A stretch of 64,000 nt of DNA from Streptomyces spiroverticillatus (GTDB lineage Bacteria > Actinomycetota > Actinomycetes > Streptomycetales > Streptomycetaceae): the NCBI GenBank assembly GCA_014650415.1, contig BMUX01000019.1, forward strand, positions 62,001-126,000, given 5' to 3'. The notes beneath the pieces were generated by a model. The model was given only the letters and a program-made list of their open reading frames with translations, was not told where the DNA came from and searched no databases. This document shows, piece by piece, positions 1 through 8,546 of the stretch (its first letter is position 1; each line of letters begins with the position of its first letter). Position numbers and translations under genes: made by a program.

Positions 1-771
1 CTTCTCGGCCTCGGCGAGGAACTCCAGGTACGCCTTCAGCTCGTCCTTCGACGGCCACGCGGTGCCGTAGATGCGCTGGAGCATCGGGTTCTTCTCGCTG
101 CCGCGCCAGTAGGCGGCGGCATTGCGCATCAGCTTGAAAGCCGGAATGTTGCGGGTCGAAGGCAGGTGCGGCCCGCGGCACAAGTCCTTCCAGCACAGCT
201 CGCCGGTCTTCGCGTCGAGGTTGTCGTAGATGGTCAGCTCGCCGCCGCCCACCTCGACGTCCGCGCCGTCGTCGCTCGAAGCCGAACCCTTGATGCCGAT
301 GAGCTCCAGCTTGTACGGCTCGTTCGCGAGCTCCTCGCGGGCCGCCTCGTCGCTGACCACCCGACGCGAGAACTTCTGCCCCCGCTTCTGGATGACCTGC
401 ATCTGCTTCTCGATCGCCTTGAGGTCCTCCGGGGTGAAGGGCTTCTCGACGTCGAAGTCGTAGTAGAACCCGTCCTTGACCGGCGGGCCGATGCCCAGCT
501 TGGCCTCGGGGAAGAGCTCCTGCACGGCCTGCGCCATGACGTGCGCGGTGGAGTGGCGCAGGATGTTGAGGCCGTCCTCGGAGGTGATCTCGACGGGCTC
601 GACCTCCTCGCCGTCCTGCACCGCGTAGCTGAGGTCCTTCAGCTCACCGGCCACGCGGGCGGCGACGATCGAGCGCTCGCCGGCGAAGAGCTCGGCTGCC
701 GTAGTGCCCGTCGTCACCACGCGCTCTTCCCGCTCGGAATCGCGTTGGATGATCACACGGACGTCTGACAC
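1..771 (-). CDS. thrS: threonyl-tRNA synthetase, N-terminal part (cut by window edge)
   Basis: This gene charges tRNA-Thr with threonine in the cytoplasm. Only the first 257 codons are in the window; the gene runs off the left edge. The translation begins with a TGS-like domain (about residues 1-60), followed by the second additional domain with an HSTAHV (HxxxH) motif typical of the editing/zinc region of ThrRS and AlaRS, then the start of the catalytic part (RGPHLPST, RNAAAYWRG). The start is a GTG preceded by AGGAGA six bases away, which reads VSDVRVIIQRDS. Identification rests on these conserved blocks; the aminoacylation motifs lie outside the window. Confidence 0.96.
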   Translation of the reverse strand, partial: MSDVRVIIQRDSEREERVVTTGTTAAELFAGERSIVAARVAGELKDLSYAVQDGEEVEPVEITSEDGLNILRHSTAHVMAQAVQELFPEAKLGIGPPVKDGFYYDFDVEKPFTPEDLKAIEKQMQVIQKRGQKFSRRVVSDEAAREELANEPYKLELIGIKGSASSDDGADVEVGGGELTIYDNLDAKTGELCWKDLCRGPHLPSTRNIPAFKLMRNAAAYWRGSEKNPMLQRIYGTAWPSKDELKAYLEFLAEAEK

Positions 772-873
772 CGGTCTCTCCTGACTGAGGGGGTACGTGC
801 CTGTGGAAGCGGCACGCCCCCGAATCGTACCGAGCGACCGGCCCCTCTCGCGAAACGGTATTCGTCCGGCCCC

Positions 874-2097
874 TCACTCCTCCCCGCTGCACGCCTCCTC
901 GAAGAAGTCCAGGTTCTCGTGCAGCGCCTTCATCAGCCGGTCCCGTTCCGCTTCGTCCACCTGTACCGGAGCCACCCCGACCGCCCCCGTCAGCCGCCGG
1001 AATCCGCCCCTGCGCTCCAGCCGCCCGCCGACCTGGATGGGCAGCCCGACCAGATGTGCGTGCCCGGCGATCCGGTACGCCTCCTCGTCCAGTACGAGCC
1101 GTACGTGCGGCACCTCCGCCCCGGCCAGCACCCGCAGCCGTACCGTCCCGCCGCCCCGCGGGTCCGACCTGCGCATCCGTACCACCGCCCCGGTGATCCG
1201 CACCGGCACCGACGGCTCGTCCCGCAGATAGCGCGCCCCCGCCGAGCGGAGCGCGGGCAGGTCCCCGGGCGAGAACTCCACGACCTCCGGCCGCACCGCG
1301 CACCCGGGCGGCGCCCCGGCCGCCGGCGCCCAGTCCAGAGCGATCCGCGCACCCTCCGCACCCTGCACCAACGCGACGACGGCCTCCGTCAGTTCATGGC
1401 TGACTCCCGCCTCGACGGCCGCGTCGAACGCCTCCATCCCCCCGGTGGCCCGCTGGTAGTCCGTGGCTTCCCGCGCCGCGTGCAGCGCGTGGTGCAGCCG
1501 TACGACGGTGCCGCGCCCGCCCGCCACCGGTACGAAGGCCGTCAGCTTCCGCCCGCCCGTCGCGGCCCCGACCAGCACGCCCTCCAGCGAGGCCTGCGCC
1601 TGACGCCGGTGCCGTGCCCCGTAGTACCCGGCGCGCCCGCGCGCGGCGAGCGCCCCGGCGAGCAGCATCTGCCGGGCCGCCGCCCGCAGCTTCTCCTGCG
1701 CGGGCCAGGCGGCTGCTCCCGTCACTTCTTCGGGCACGTCGCGCGACCAGCGGATCTCGTCGCTGGGCACGGCGAGCTGGACCAGCACTTCGCGCGCGGA
1801 GGGTGCGGGGCAGCGTTCCAGGGCGTACAGCGCCTCCCCGAGCAGGTCCTCGCTGTCGGGGAAGGCACGCGATTCCGGTACGAGGAGGCTCGTGCCCCGG
1901 CCGGAGGGGCCGGGCGGTGTCCAGCGGGCGTAGCGGCCGGCGGCTCCGCCGCGCCGCTGCCAGCCGTGCCGGGCGAGGAGGGTGCCGAGGACGGCGGGGT
2001 CGACCTGGGCGGGTTCGGGGCCGCCGCCGTCCCAGCTGCCGGGGGGTTCCCCGGGGTGCGGTCGTCCGGAGTCGTCGATGGGCCGGTACCGGTGCAT
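874..2097 (-). CDS. uncharacterised 407-aa protein coupled to a DUF4365 gene
   Basis: I do not recognise a named family. The N-terminal part has a YARWTPPG...LLVPES...DLLGEALYALER pattern; the middle is helical and Ala-rich; the C-terminal 110 residues are beta-rich (VPVRITGAVVRMRR, TVRLRVLAG, IQVGGRLERRGG) and could form an OB-like fold. The start ATG (MHRYRP) overlaps the TGA of the upstream DUF4365 gene by one base (TGATG), so the two are almost certainly translated together. Such partners are typically annotated as hypothetical beside DUF4365 proteins. Role unknown; joint function with the nuclease-fold neighbour is inference from coupling only. Confidence 0.8.
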   Translation of the reverse strand: MHRYRPIDDSGRPHPGEPPGSWDGGGPEPAQVDPAVLGTLLARHGWQRRGGAAGRYARWTPPGPSGRGTSLLVPESRAFPDSEDLLGEALYALERCPAPSAREVLVQLAVPSDEIRWSRDVPEEVTGAAAWPAQEKLRAAARQMLLAGALAARGRAGYYGARHRRQAQASLEGVLVGAATGGRKLTAFVPVAGGRGTVVRLHHALHAAREATDYQRATGGMEAFDAAVEAGVSHELTEAVVALVQGAEGARIALDWAPAAGAPPGCAVRPEVVEFSPGDLPALRSAGARYLRDEPSVPVRITGAVVRMRRSDPRGGGTVRLRVLAGAEVPHVRLVLDEEAYRIAGHAHLVGLPIQVGGRLERRGGFRRLTGAVGVAPVQVDEAERDRLMKALHENLDFFEEACSGEE

Positions 2098-2663
2098 CAG
2101 GGTCTCCCTCCCTCCCCGACGCGGGTCATGATCTCGCAGAGGGCTCGGTCGTCGAATATCCGCGAGGTGGGGACCCGCACGTTGGTCCTGTGCCTGCCGG
2201 TCACCGGGTGTCCGGCCAGGTTGATCCAGTAGCAGCAGTGCCGCAGGTCGAGCCGGTCGTGCCCGGCGCGCAGCCAGTCGTCGCGGCTGCGCGGCACGAG
2301 CATCACGACCAGGATCTTGTGCACCGAGACGGGGGTGCGCGCCAGCTTCACCAGGTGGTCGTTGTCGAGGGTGAAGGAGAAGGCGGCGCCCGGTGGGTGC
2401 GGGGCGATCTGGTACGTGCACTTGAGCTGGACCTTGATGGTCACTTCGTCGTCGATGGTGTGCACGGGGGATCCGTGGCTGACGTGCCAGTCGATTCCGT
2501 TGTCCGGAAACGGCTGGGAGAGCGAGCAGCCCGCGGCTGCCGCGACTGCGTGCAGATAGCCCACCTGGAGTGTCTCCATGCAGGCGGTGGTGGCGAGCGC
2601 GCCTCTGAGCGGGGTGGTCCGCTCGGGCAGCAGCCCGCCCGGTTCGGGCTGCGTGAGCGCCAT
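2097..2663 (-). CDS. DUF4365 domain protein (PD-(D/E)xK nuclease-like fold)
   Basis: A 188-aa protein resembling the DUF4365 family, which is predicted to have a PD-(D/E)xK nuclease-like core. Visible pattern: GIDWHV with Asp58, then EVTIKVQLKC where Gln79-x-Lys81 replaces the usual (D/E)xK, a variant common in this family. A GPS-like hydrophobic C-terminal half follows (YWINLAGHPVTGRHRTNVRVPTS split over two blocks). The chosen start MALTQPEP has GGAAGG 12 bases upstream. The TGA overlaps the next gene's ATG. Family members occur in genomic-defence and housekeeping contexts alike; no activity can be inferred here. Confidence 0.78.
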   Translation of the reverse strand: MALTQPEPGGLLPERTTPLRGALATTACMETLQVGYLHAVAAAAGCSLSQPFPDNGIDWHVSHGSPVHTIDDEVTIKVQLKCTYQIAPHPPGAAFSFTLDNDHLVKLARTPVSVHKILVVMLVPRSRDDWLRAGHDRLDLRHCCYWINLAGHPVTGRHRTNVRVPTSRIFDDRALCEIMTRVGEGGRP

Positions 2664-2913
2664 GGCTGACGTGTGCCTTCCGGGCCGTGCCGATCGATGG
2701 GTGCCGCGTTGGTGCCGCATTGACGCCGCGATGGGTGCCGCGATGCTTTTCGACTGGTAATCGACGGACCATCAACTCCCCTGGCCGTCACCTGTGTTGT
2801 CTCCGTACGGCTTATGGCGTAAACGGCCCGGGTATCACCGCTTCGGGCAGAAAGCGCACCGGGTCCGTTCCGTGAGCACGCCGTCTGCCGTCGGAGCATG
2901 AGGAGTTGGGGAC

Positions 2914-3642
2914 ATGACGTGCTGGTACGAGGGGCCCTTGGCGGCCTTCGACACGGAGACCACGGGTGTGGACGTGGAGGGTGACCGGATAGTTTCGGCC
3001 GCTCTCGTCGTGCAGGACGCCGCGGGGTCGCGCTTCCGGGCCACCAAGTGGCTGGTGAATCCGGGTGTTCCGGTGCCCGCGGGGGCCACCGAGATCCACG
3101 GGCTGACGGACGAGCACCTCCAGCGCAACGGCCGGTGGCCGTCGCCGGTGATGGAGGAGATAGCGCGGGCGCTGGCCGAGCAGTGCGCGGCGGGCCGCCC
3201 GCTGGTGATCATGAACGCGCCGTTCGATCTGACGTTGCTGGACCGGGAGTTGCGGCGGCACCGGGCGTCGTCGCTGGGCCGCTATCTGGAAGCGCGGCCG
3301 TTGCACGTACTGGACCCGCGGGTCCTGGACAAGCATCTGGACCGGTACCGCAAGGGCCGCCGCACCCTCACCGATCTGTGCGCGCACTACGGCGTGGAGT
3401 TGGACGGGGCGCACGACGCGGTGGCGGACGCGACGGCGTCGCTGGAGCTGGTGCGGGCCGTGGGCCGGCGTTTCTCGGCCCGGCTGGAGCGGCTCTCCCC
3501 GGCGGAGCTGCACACGCTCCAGGCGGTGTGGCATGCGGCGCAGGCGCGCGGTCTCCAGGCCTGGTTCGCCCGCAACGGTTCCGACGAGGCGGTCGATCCG
3601 GCGTGGCCGCTGCGCCCCGAGGTGCGTGCCCAGGCGGCCTGA
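2914..3642 (+). CDS. DnaQ-like 3'-5' exonuclease (DEDDh)
   Basis: A 242-aa exonuclease of the DnaQ/epsilon superfamily. All five active-site residues are visible: Asp13 and Glu15 in FDTETTG, Asp105 in NAPFD, His167 and Asp172 in AHDAVADA. The DEDDh signature implies metal-dependent 3'-5' degradation of nucleic acid, as in proofreading subunits or oligoribonuclease-like trimming enzymes. The C-terminal 60 residues are outside the catalytic domain and are specific to this protein. AGGAG lies eight bases before the ATG. It is transcribed divergently from the DUF4365 gene; the 250-bp gap between them holds no other gene I can see. Confidence 0.9.
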   Translation: MTCWYEGPLAAFDTETTGVDVEGDRIVSAALVVQDAAGSRFRATKWLVNPGVPVPAGATEIHGLTDEHLQRNGRWPSPVMEEIARALAEQCAAGRPLVIMNAPFDLTLLDRELRRHRASSLGRYLEARPLHVLDPRVLDKHLDRYRKGRRTLTDLCAHYGVELDGAHDAVADATASLELVRAVGRRFSARLERLSPAELHTLQAVWHAAQARGLQAWFARNGSDEAVDPAWPLRPEVRAQAA

Positions 3643-3655
3643 TCGGGCGGCCCGG

Positions 3656-3838
3656 TCAGGCGGAGGAGCCCCGCTTGAGGGCGATCAGCCCGGCGATGGC
3701 GGCGAGGCCGACGATTCCGGCGACGGCGCTGAGCAGCACCTGGAAGACGCCGTCCAGCTGGGAGCTGAGGAGTCCGTTCGCGGCGACGGCGATCGCGAGC
3801 AGGGTCCAGAGCATCGTCTTGGTCATGGTGGTGTCCAT
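3656..3838 (-). CDS. small hydrophobic protein, 60 aa
   Basis: A 60-residue protein beginning MDTTMTKTML and ending ALKRGSSA, with two predicted membrane helices (LWTLLAIAVAANGLL and VLLSAVAGIVGLAAIAGLIAL) separated by a short polar turn. AGGAGA sits ten bases before the ATG, which supports it as a real gene despite its size. It converges with the exonuclease gene, leaving 13 bp between stops. Function unknown; its form resembles small actinobacterial membrane proteins without assigned roles. Confidence 0.7.
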   Translation of the reverse strand: MDTTMTKTMLWTLLAIAVAANGLLSSQLDGVFQVLLSAVAGIVGLAAIAGLIALKRGSSA

Positions 3839-3984
3839 CGGGGCGGTTCTCCTGTGTGTGAGTACGGGGGTTTTCCCACCGACAACGCTAGGAAGGCCGC
3901 TCGCCCCGTAACAGGGCGTCCGCACCCGGACCGATGGTGTCGTCAGCACCACCACGACGCCCGCCACGCGGTGTCCGGGCATGC

Positions 3985-4018
3985 AAAAAGCCGGTCCGTC
4001 TGTGACGGACCGGCCTTT
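3985..4018 (-). terminator. intrinsic terminator of the first tRNA-Val(CAC)
   Basis: A perfect 11-bp GC-rich stem (GCCGGTCCGTC / GACGGACCGGC, loop TGT) lies just past the 3' end of the tRNA on the minus strand and is followed by TTTTT. This is one of the few terminators in the window with a proper U-tract. Confidence 0.85.
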
Positions 4019-4024
4019 CCCAGG

Positions 4025-4096
4025 TGGGCGATACTGGGTTCGAACCAGTGACCCCTTCGGTGTGAACGAAGTGCTCTCCCACTGAGCTAATCGCCC
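4025..4096 (-). tRNA. tRNA-Val (anticodon CAC), copy 1
   Basis: A 72-nt cloverleaf on the minus strand. The acceptor stem GGGCGAT pairs with ATCGCCC. The anticodon arm CTTCG-TTCACAC-CGAAG gives anticodon CAC (reads GUG). The T arm contains GGTTCGAACCC. CCA is not encoded (the genomic 3' sequence is ACCT). Identical to the copy at 7259-7330. Confidence 0.97.
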
Positions 4097-4135
4097 GGGA
4101 ACGGGTTGAACCATACAGCGCTTTTCGGGTTTGGT

Positions 4136-4603
4136 TCAAACCGCGCCCCCGGCCGCCCTCAGTGCCGTGGCACGGGCGGCGAGTCCGCGGCGTCCGGCGC
4201 GCATCATCAGGGCGTGGTTGGCGAGGAAGAAGGGGCGTCCGGGGACGGCCAGTCTGCGCAGCAGCGGTTTGTTCACGTCGACCTCCTGCTCGTAGCGGAC
4301 GACGGTCCCGGCGCCGTGCGGGCGCAGCGTCCAGCGCACCCAGCCCTCCAGATCGCCCGTCAGCCGCACCTCCAAAAGCCCGGCGTCGAGCGAGCCGCGC
4401 CCCTCGCGGACGCCGACGAGGAGGTCGTACGGGAGCAGGGAGCGGAAGCGTGCGGTGCCGCTGTGTTCGTCGACGCGGGCGACTTCGCGCACCTGGGGCC
4501 ACCAGCGGGGGTAGTCCTCGGCGTGCTCCAGCACGGCGAAGACGGCGGCGGGCGGGGCGGGCACTTTCCAGATGCTGAGGAATCGGTAGTGGCTCCAGTC
4601 CAT
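4136..4603 (-). CDS. SRPBCC-family (START-like) protein
   Basis: A 155-aa protein of the SRPBCC / polyketide cyclase-dehydrase superfamily, whose members bind hydrophobic ligands in a helix-grip fold. Recognisable blocks are the N-terminal VPAPPAAVFAVLEHAEDYPRWW (here VPAPPAAVFAVL, then EDYPRWWPQV), the central GSLDAGLLEVRLTGDLEGWVRWTL, and a C-terminal helix LLRRLAVPGRPFFLANHALMMR. This C-terminal helix also occurs in actinobacterial CoxG-like SRPBCC proteins. The start MDWSHY has only a weak GAGG nearby. It sits between the two tRNA-Val copies. Ligand unknown. Confidence 0.85.
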   Translation of the reverse strand: MDWSHYRFLSIWKVPAPPAAVFAVLEHAEDYPRWWPQVREVARVDEHSGTARFRSLLPYDLLVGVREGRGSLDAGLLEVRLTGDLEGWVRWTLRPHGAGTVVRYEQEVDVNKPLLRRLAVPGRPFFLANHALMMRAGRRGLAARATALRAAGGAV

Positions 4604-4700
4604 GGCCTCAGTGTGCTCCGGACGCCGCCCGCCAATCATGAGTACCTGCGTGAGTATCCGCGCCCATGACCTGGCCCTCGTACGGCCGCACACTCGCCCC

Positions 4701-7166
4701 ATGACGAACGTTCCGCCGCTCGCACCGGCCGAGGAGTTGCGCCGGCTCGACCAGGAGCTGCTGCGACTCGACGCGCACCGCGCCCAGTTGCTGCGCCGCC
4801 GCGCCTGGCTGCTGCACCTCCTCCATTCCCCGGTCCCGCCGCCGCCCGGGCCGGCCGCCCCCGCGGGGAACGTTGCGCCGCAGCCCGGTCCGAGTGCGCA
4901 GAACGTGCTGCTCACCCTGGGCGGCATCCTGCTGGCCGTTGCCGCGCTGGCGTTCACGCTGGTGGGCTGGGGGCAGTTGGGGATCGCGGGGCGTTCCGCC
5001 GTGCTGGCCCTGGTGACGGCGGCGGCGCTGGCCGCTCCGGCGTTGCTGATCCGCCGGGGTCTGGTGGCGACGGCGGAGTCGGTGGCGGTGCTCGGTCTCG
5101 TCCTGACGATGCTGGACGCGTACGCGCTGCACCAAGTGGCCTTCCCCGATGCGGACGGCACGGCCTACACGGCGGCGGCCTCGACCGCTCTCGCCGTCCT
5201 CTGGGCGTCGTACGGTCTCCTCCTCCCTCGCCTGCGCACCCCTCTCCCCGCCGCCCTCCTGCTCGCCCAACTCCCGCTCCCGCTCTATGCCTTGTCCCAC
5301 TCCACCACCCCAACGCCTGTCCTCTGGGCCCTCCTGACCACCGCCGCCCTGGACACCCTGCTCGCCCTCCGCAAGCTGCCGCACAGGGCCCCCGCAGCCA
5401 CCCCGCACCCCGCGGCACCGGCCGGCGGCGGGCCCACCGGTGCCCCGGCCCCTGCCGCTGCCATCGCGCCCCCGTTCGCCGCCCTGCGGGTCCTCGCTGC
5501 GGTGCTCGCGTGGGCGGCCGGGTCCGCCGTCCTGCTGACCGCCCTGTTCCTGTCCCCCTTCGCGGGCTCCCCCGCCGATGCGCTGACCTCCTGCGCCCTG
5601 CTGCTCGCGGGCGGTGTGCTCGCCCTCGGTGCCTCCCTGCGGCGTCCGCAGGTCGCGACGGCCGTGGTTGCGGGTCTGGCCGTCACGGCTGCCGTCGGCG
5701 GTCTCCTGCGGCCCGCGCTGCCGCTCGCCTGGACGGTTCCGCTGTACCTGGCGTGCGCGCTGGCCCTGCTCGCAGCGGTCGCGGCGGCCTCGCGTCTGTC
5801 CCGGCCCGTCCGGCACGGCCTGGCCTGGTCCTCGGCCGCCGTCACGACGGGCGCGGTGCTCTCCACGCTGCCCGCGCTGATGCTGACCCTGATGTCGGCC
5901 CCGCTCTCGGCCCTCGCCGCCACGTGGCAGGGCCTGCCGGGGACCTTCCGGAGCATCCTGGCCGACGGCGAGGAGTGGGCCCTGCCCTGGGAGGCGATGT
6001 CGACCGCGCCGCTGATCCTCCTGGCCTCGGCAGCCGCCCTGGCGCTCTTCCACCGCCGCCGCCCGCACCCCGCGTCCGCCGTCGGCACGGTCCTGCTCAC
6101 GGCCGCCGCGCTGCTGGCCGTCCCGGTCGCGCTGAACCTGCCGTACGTCGTCGGGCTCGCCCTGTACGTCGTCGTGGCGGCCACCGCCCTGGCCCTCGCG
6201 GCGCGGACCGCTCCGTCCGCCTCCTCGCACGCGGCGCTGGCAACCGGCGCGGTGGTCTCCGTCACGGTGTCCTTCCTGGCGCTGGCGAGCCGCGGCACCA
6301 CGTTCGCCGTCCTCGGCGCCCTGCTCCTGCTCGGGCTCGTCCTGACCGTCCGTACGCAGGCGTCTCTCGTACGGGCCCTGGGCGTGGTCTCCTGCGTCGT
6401 GCACGCCATGGCACTGGCCTGCGCCTCGGGGGCCGCCCTCGGCCTCCCGGCGCAGCACACGGCGCTCCTGGCCCTCGCGGTGCCCGCCCTGGTGGCGCTG
6501 CTGGCGGTACGGGTGCGCAGCGTCCCTCTGGAGATCGCGGGCGCGGTCTCGGGCCTGGTTCCGCCGGTCCTCGCGGCGGCCCACCTGCCCACGTTCTCCC
6601 TCGTCCTGGCCCTGTGCGGTGTGATCGCCGCCGGCACGGCGGTCCGGCCGGAGCGCCGGGCGGTGGGCTGGGCGGCCGGGGGCCTGTTCGTCGCGGCGAC
6701 CTGGGCGCGGCTGGCGGCCTCGGAGGTCGCCGACCCGGAGGCGTACACGATCCCTGCGAGCATCCTGGCGCTGACGGTGGGCGTGCTGCGCCGCCGCCGC
6801 GACCCGCAGGCGTCCTCCTGGCTCGCGTACGGCGCGGGGCTGTCGATGACCCTGGTGCCGAGCCTGATCGCGGCCTGGGCGGACACGCACTGGCAGCGTC
6901 CGCTGCTGCTGGGGGTGGCGGCGCTGGTGGTGACCCTGCTGGGCGCCAGGTTCCGGCTGGGGGCGCCGCTGCTGCTCGGTGCGGTGGTGCTGAGCCTGGT
7001 CTCGCTGCACGAGCTGGCTCCGTACGCCGTCCAGGTCGTCGACGCACTGCCCCGCTGGCTGCCGCCGGCGCTGGCCGGGATGCTGCTGCTGGCCGTGGGG
7101 GCGACGTACGAGCAGCGCCTGCGTGATGCCCGCAGGCTGCGGGAGCGGATCGGCCGGCTCCGCTGA
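4701..7166 (+). CDS. large polytopic membrane protein, 821 aa
   Basis: After a roughly 60-residue charged, coiled-coil-like N-terminus (EELRRLDQELLRLDAHRAQLLRRR) and a Pro-rich linker, the rest is a near-continuous series of hydrophobic helices; I estimate more than twenty. This architecture matches a streptomycete family annotated only as integral membrane protein. The start MTNVPPLAPAEEL was chosen because the coiled-coil opening is conserved in style; upstream codons look like antisense of the SRPBCC gene. No transporter or enzyme motif is evident. It is divergent from the SRPBCC gene and flanked by the duplicated tRNA-Val genes. Confidence 0.82.
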   Translation: MTNVPPLAPAEELRRLDQELLRLDAHRAQLLRRRAWLLHLLHSPVPPPPGPAAPAGNVAPQPGPSAQNVLLTLGGILLAVAALAFTLVGWGQLGIAGRSAVLALVTAAALAAPALLIRRGLVATAESVAVLGLVLTMLDAYALHQVAFPDADGTAYTAAASTALAVLWASYGLLLPRLRTPLPAALLLAQLPLPLYALSHSTTPTPVLWALLTTAALDTLLALRKLPHRAPAATPHPAAPAGGGPTGAPAPAAAIAPPFAALRVLAAVLAWAAGSAVLLTALFLSPFAGSPADALTSCALLLAGGVLALGASLRRPQVATAVVAGLAVTAAVGGLLRPALPLAWTVPLYLACALALLAAVAAASRLSRPVRHGLAWSSAAVTTGAVLSTLPALMLTLMSAPLSALAATWQGLPGTFRSILADGEEWALPWEAMSTAPLILLASAAALALFHRRRPHPASAVGTVLLTAAALLAVPVALNLPYVVGLALYVVVAATALALAARTAPSASSHAALATGAVVSVTVSFLALASRGTTFAVLGALLLLGLVLTVRTQASLVRALGVVSCVVHAMALACASGAALGLPAQHTALLALAVPALVALLAVRVRSVPLEIAGAVSGLVPPVLAAAHLPTFSLVLALCGVIAAGTAVRPERRAVGWAAGGLFVAATWARLAASEVADPEAYTIPASILALTVGVLRRRRDPQASSWLAYGAGLSMTLVPSLIAAWADTHWQRPLLLGVAALVVTLLGARFRLGAPLLLGAVVLSLVSLHELAPYAVQVVDALPRWLPPALAGMLLLAVGATYEQRLRDARRLRERIGRLR

Positions 7167-7211
7167 CGGCGGCTTCCCCGGGGCCCTCCCGCGAGGGTCC
7201 CGAGGAAACGC

Positions 7212-7250
7212 CAGAGGCCCGAGAGACGGTTTGCGTCTCTCGGGCCTCTG
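7212..7250 (-). terminator. strong hairpin after second tRNA-Val(CAC)
   Basis: A perfect 16-bp stem (arms at 7212-7227 and 7235-7250, loop GGTTTGC) lies nine bases past the 3' end of the tRNA. It has no U-tract. It also lies 45 bp past the stop of the converging membrane protein gene, so it may serve both directions. Confidence 0.7.
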
Positions 7251-7258
7251 ATCCCGGG

Positions 7259-7330
7259 TGGGCGATACTGGGTTCGAACCAGTGACCCCTTCGGTGTGAA
7301 CGAAGTGCTCTCCCACTGAGCTAATCGCCC
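7259..7330 (-). tRNA. tRNA-Val (anticodon CAC), copy 2
   Basis: Identical in all 72 positions to the copy at 4025-4096, including the acceptor stem GGGCGAT/ATCGCCC and anticodon loop TTCACAC. CCA is not encoded. The identity extends only a few bases into the flanks. Confidence 0.97.
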
Positions 7331-7399
7331 GGGCACAGACAGAACATTACCGCATGTCAGCGCGTGCCCCCGACCACTTTCCCGGGTGGTCCGCGATCG

Positions 7400-7852
7400 T
7401 CACTCGTTGATCTTCCACGGCATCACGATGCCGAACTTCCAGACGTAGATCCCGACCAGTACGGCGATGATCACCAACCCGATGGTGGTGAGGATGATGT
7501 TCCGCCGCCGAACCTTCGGGTCGAGGGCCTTCTGGGCCGCCTCGGTGAGTTTCCGCTTCGTCCAGCGCATCACCAGCTGGGCCCAGACGAACTCGGTCGC
7601 CCAGATCGCCATGCCGCCGAAGATCACGACCCAGCCGGGTCCCGGCAGCGGAAGCATGATGATGCCCGCGATCACGACCGCGAGGCCGACGACGAAGACC
7701 CCGACCTGCCAGCTGAGGTGGAGCGTCTTCCGTGCCTGGATGTACTGCGGCGCACGCGATCCGAGCCCTCGCCCGTCGGTGGCGCCCCCCGTTTCGGGAC
7801 CGGTCGTCGGCGTCGCGACGACCCCGTCCCGCTCGTCACTCTCCGCATTCAT
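7400..7852 (-). CDS. TIGR02611-like membrane protein (PGPGW motif)
   Basis: A 150-aa actinobacterial membrane protein. The first 40 residues are polar. Two hydrophobic hairpin helices surround the motif PLPGPGWVVIFGGMAIW, which is characteristic of the TIGR02611 / PGPGW family, and a third helix is near the C-terminus (IILTTIGLVIIAVLVGIYV). Function of the family is not established. There is no Shine-Dalgarno sequence; instead TAGGTT, a -10-like hexamer, ends six bases before the ATG, consistent with a leaderless message. It is divergent from ssgB. Confidence 0.85.
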   Translation of the reverse strand: MNAESDERDGVVATPTTGPETGGATDGRGLGSRAPQYIQARKTLHLSWQVGVFVVGLAVVIAGIIMLPLPGPGWVVIFGGMAIWATEFVWAQLVMRWTKRKLTEAAQKALDPKVRRRNIILTTIGLVIIAVLVGIYVWKFGIVMPWKINE

Positions 7853-8041
7853 GGGCCCAACCTACCGGACCGATCGCCTTCACTGGAATGGCCGTACGAG
7901 TCAAGTCCGGACTCGGCCGTACGAGCGACATCAAGAGACTCAAAACACTCATAAGGGTTTACAACGGCCCTGGAGGTGGCATGTCGATTTCGCCGACGTG
8001 CGAATCCCCGAGCGCACACTGAGCGAAAGGCCCTGGCGCTT

Positions 8042-8455
8042 ATGAACACCACGGTCAGCTGCGAGCTGCACCTGCGCCTCGTTGTGTCGAGCGAGTCATC
8101 ACTGCCTGTACCCGCGGGCCTGCGGTACGACACGGCCGATCCCTATGCCGTGCATGCCACCTTCCACACCGGAGCCGAGGAAACGGTCGAGTGGGTCTTC
8201 GCCCGCGATCTCCTCGCCGAGGGCCTGCACCGGCCCACCGGAACCGGCGACGTCCGAGTCTGGCCGTCCCGGAGCCACGGTCAGGGCGTCGTCTGCATCG
8301 CCCTGAGCTCACCGGAGGGCGAGGCCCTGCTCGAAGCCCCGGCGCGGGCGCTTGAGTCGTTCCTGAAGAGGACGGATGCCGCAGTGCCACCCGGCACTGA
8401 ACACCGGCACTTCGACCTCGACACGGAGCTCTCTCACATCCTGGCCGAAAGCTGA
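8042..8455 (+). CDS. ssgB: SsgB, sporulation-specific cell division activator
   Basis: A 137-aa SsgA-like protein matching SsgB closely in length and sequence (MNTTVSCELHLRLVVSSESS, EETVEWVFARDLLAEGLH, VWPSRSHGQGVVCIALSSPEGEALLEAPA). In Streptomyces SsgB recruits FtsZ to future septum sites in aerial hyphae and is needed for sporulation; SsgA positions it. The ATG is preceded by a purine-rich GCGAAAGG about 12 bases upstream. The 190-bp upstream gap must carry its promoter, but I could not fit a confident sigma-H or other developmental consensus. This gene identifies the host as a sporulating actinomycete. Confidence 0.96.
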   Translation: MNTTVSCELHLRLVVSSESSLPVPAGLRYDTADPYAVHATFHTGAEETVEWVFARDLLAEGLHRPTGTGDVRVWPSRSHGQGVVCIALSSPEGEALLEAPARALESFLKRTDAAVPPGTEHRHFDLDTELSHILAES

Positions 8456-8546
8456 GCCAGGTCGAGAGTCGTTCCTCGCCGTCCGACTCGGGGAGACGGC
8501 GCGGATCGGACAACCTCATAGGGACAACTTCATAAGCCTTGCCGAC

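Noticed and set aside
4025..7330. Integrated element between duplicated tRNA genes
   Set aside because: No integrase, excisionase or att-like partial tRNA is present; both tRNAs are complete and the enclosed genes are ordinary chromosomal types.
7957..7983. Sigma-H-type promoter for ssgB (GTTT ... GGCATG)
   Set aside because: The spacing is 17 and the -10 does not read GGGTAT. Sigma-H control of ssgB is reported for S. coelicolor as I recall, but this site does not fit well enough to annotate.
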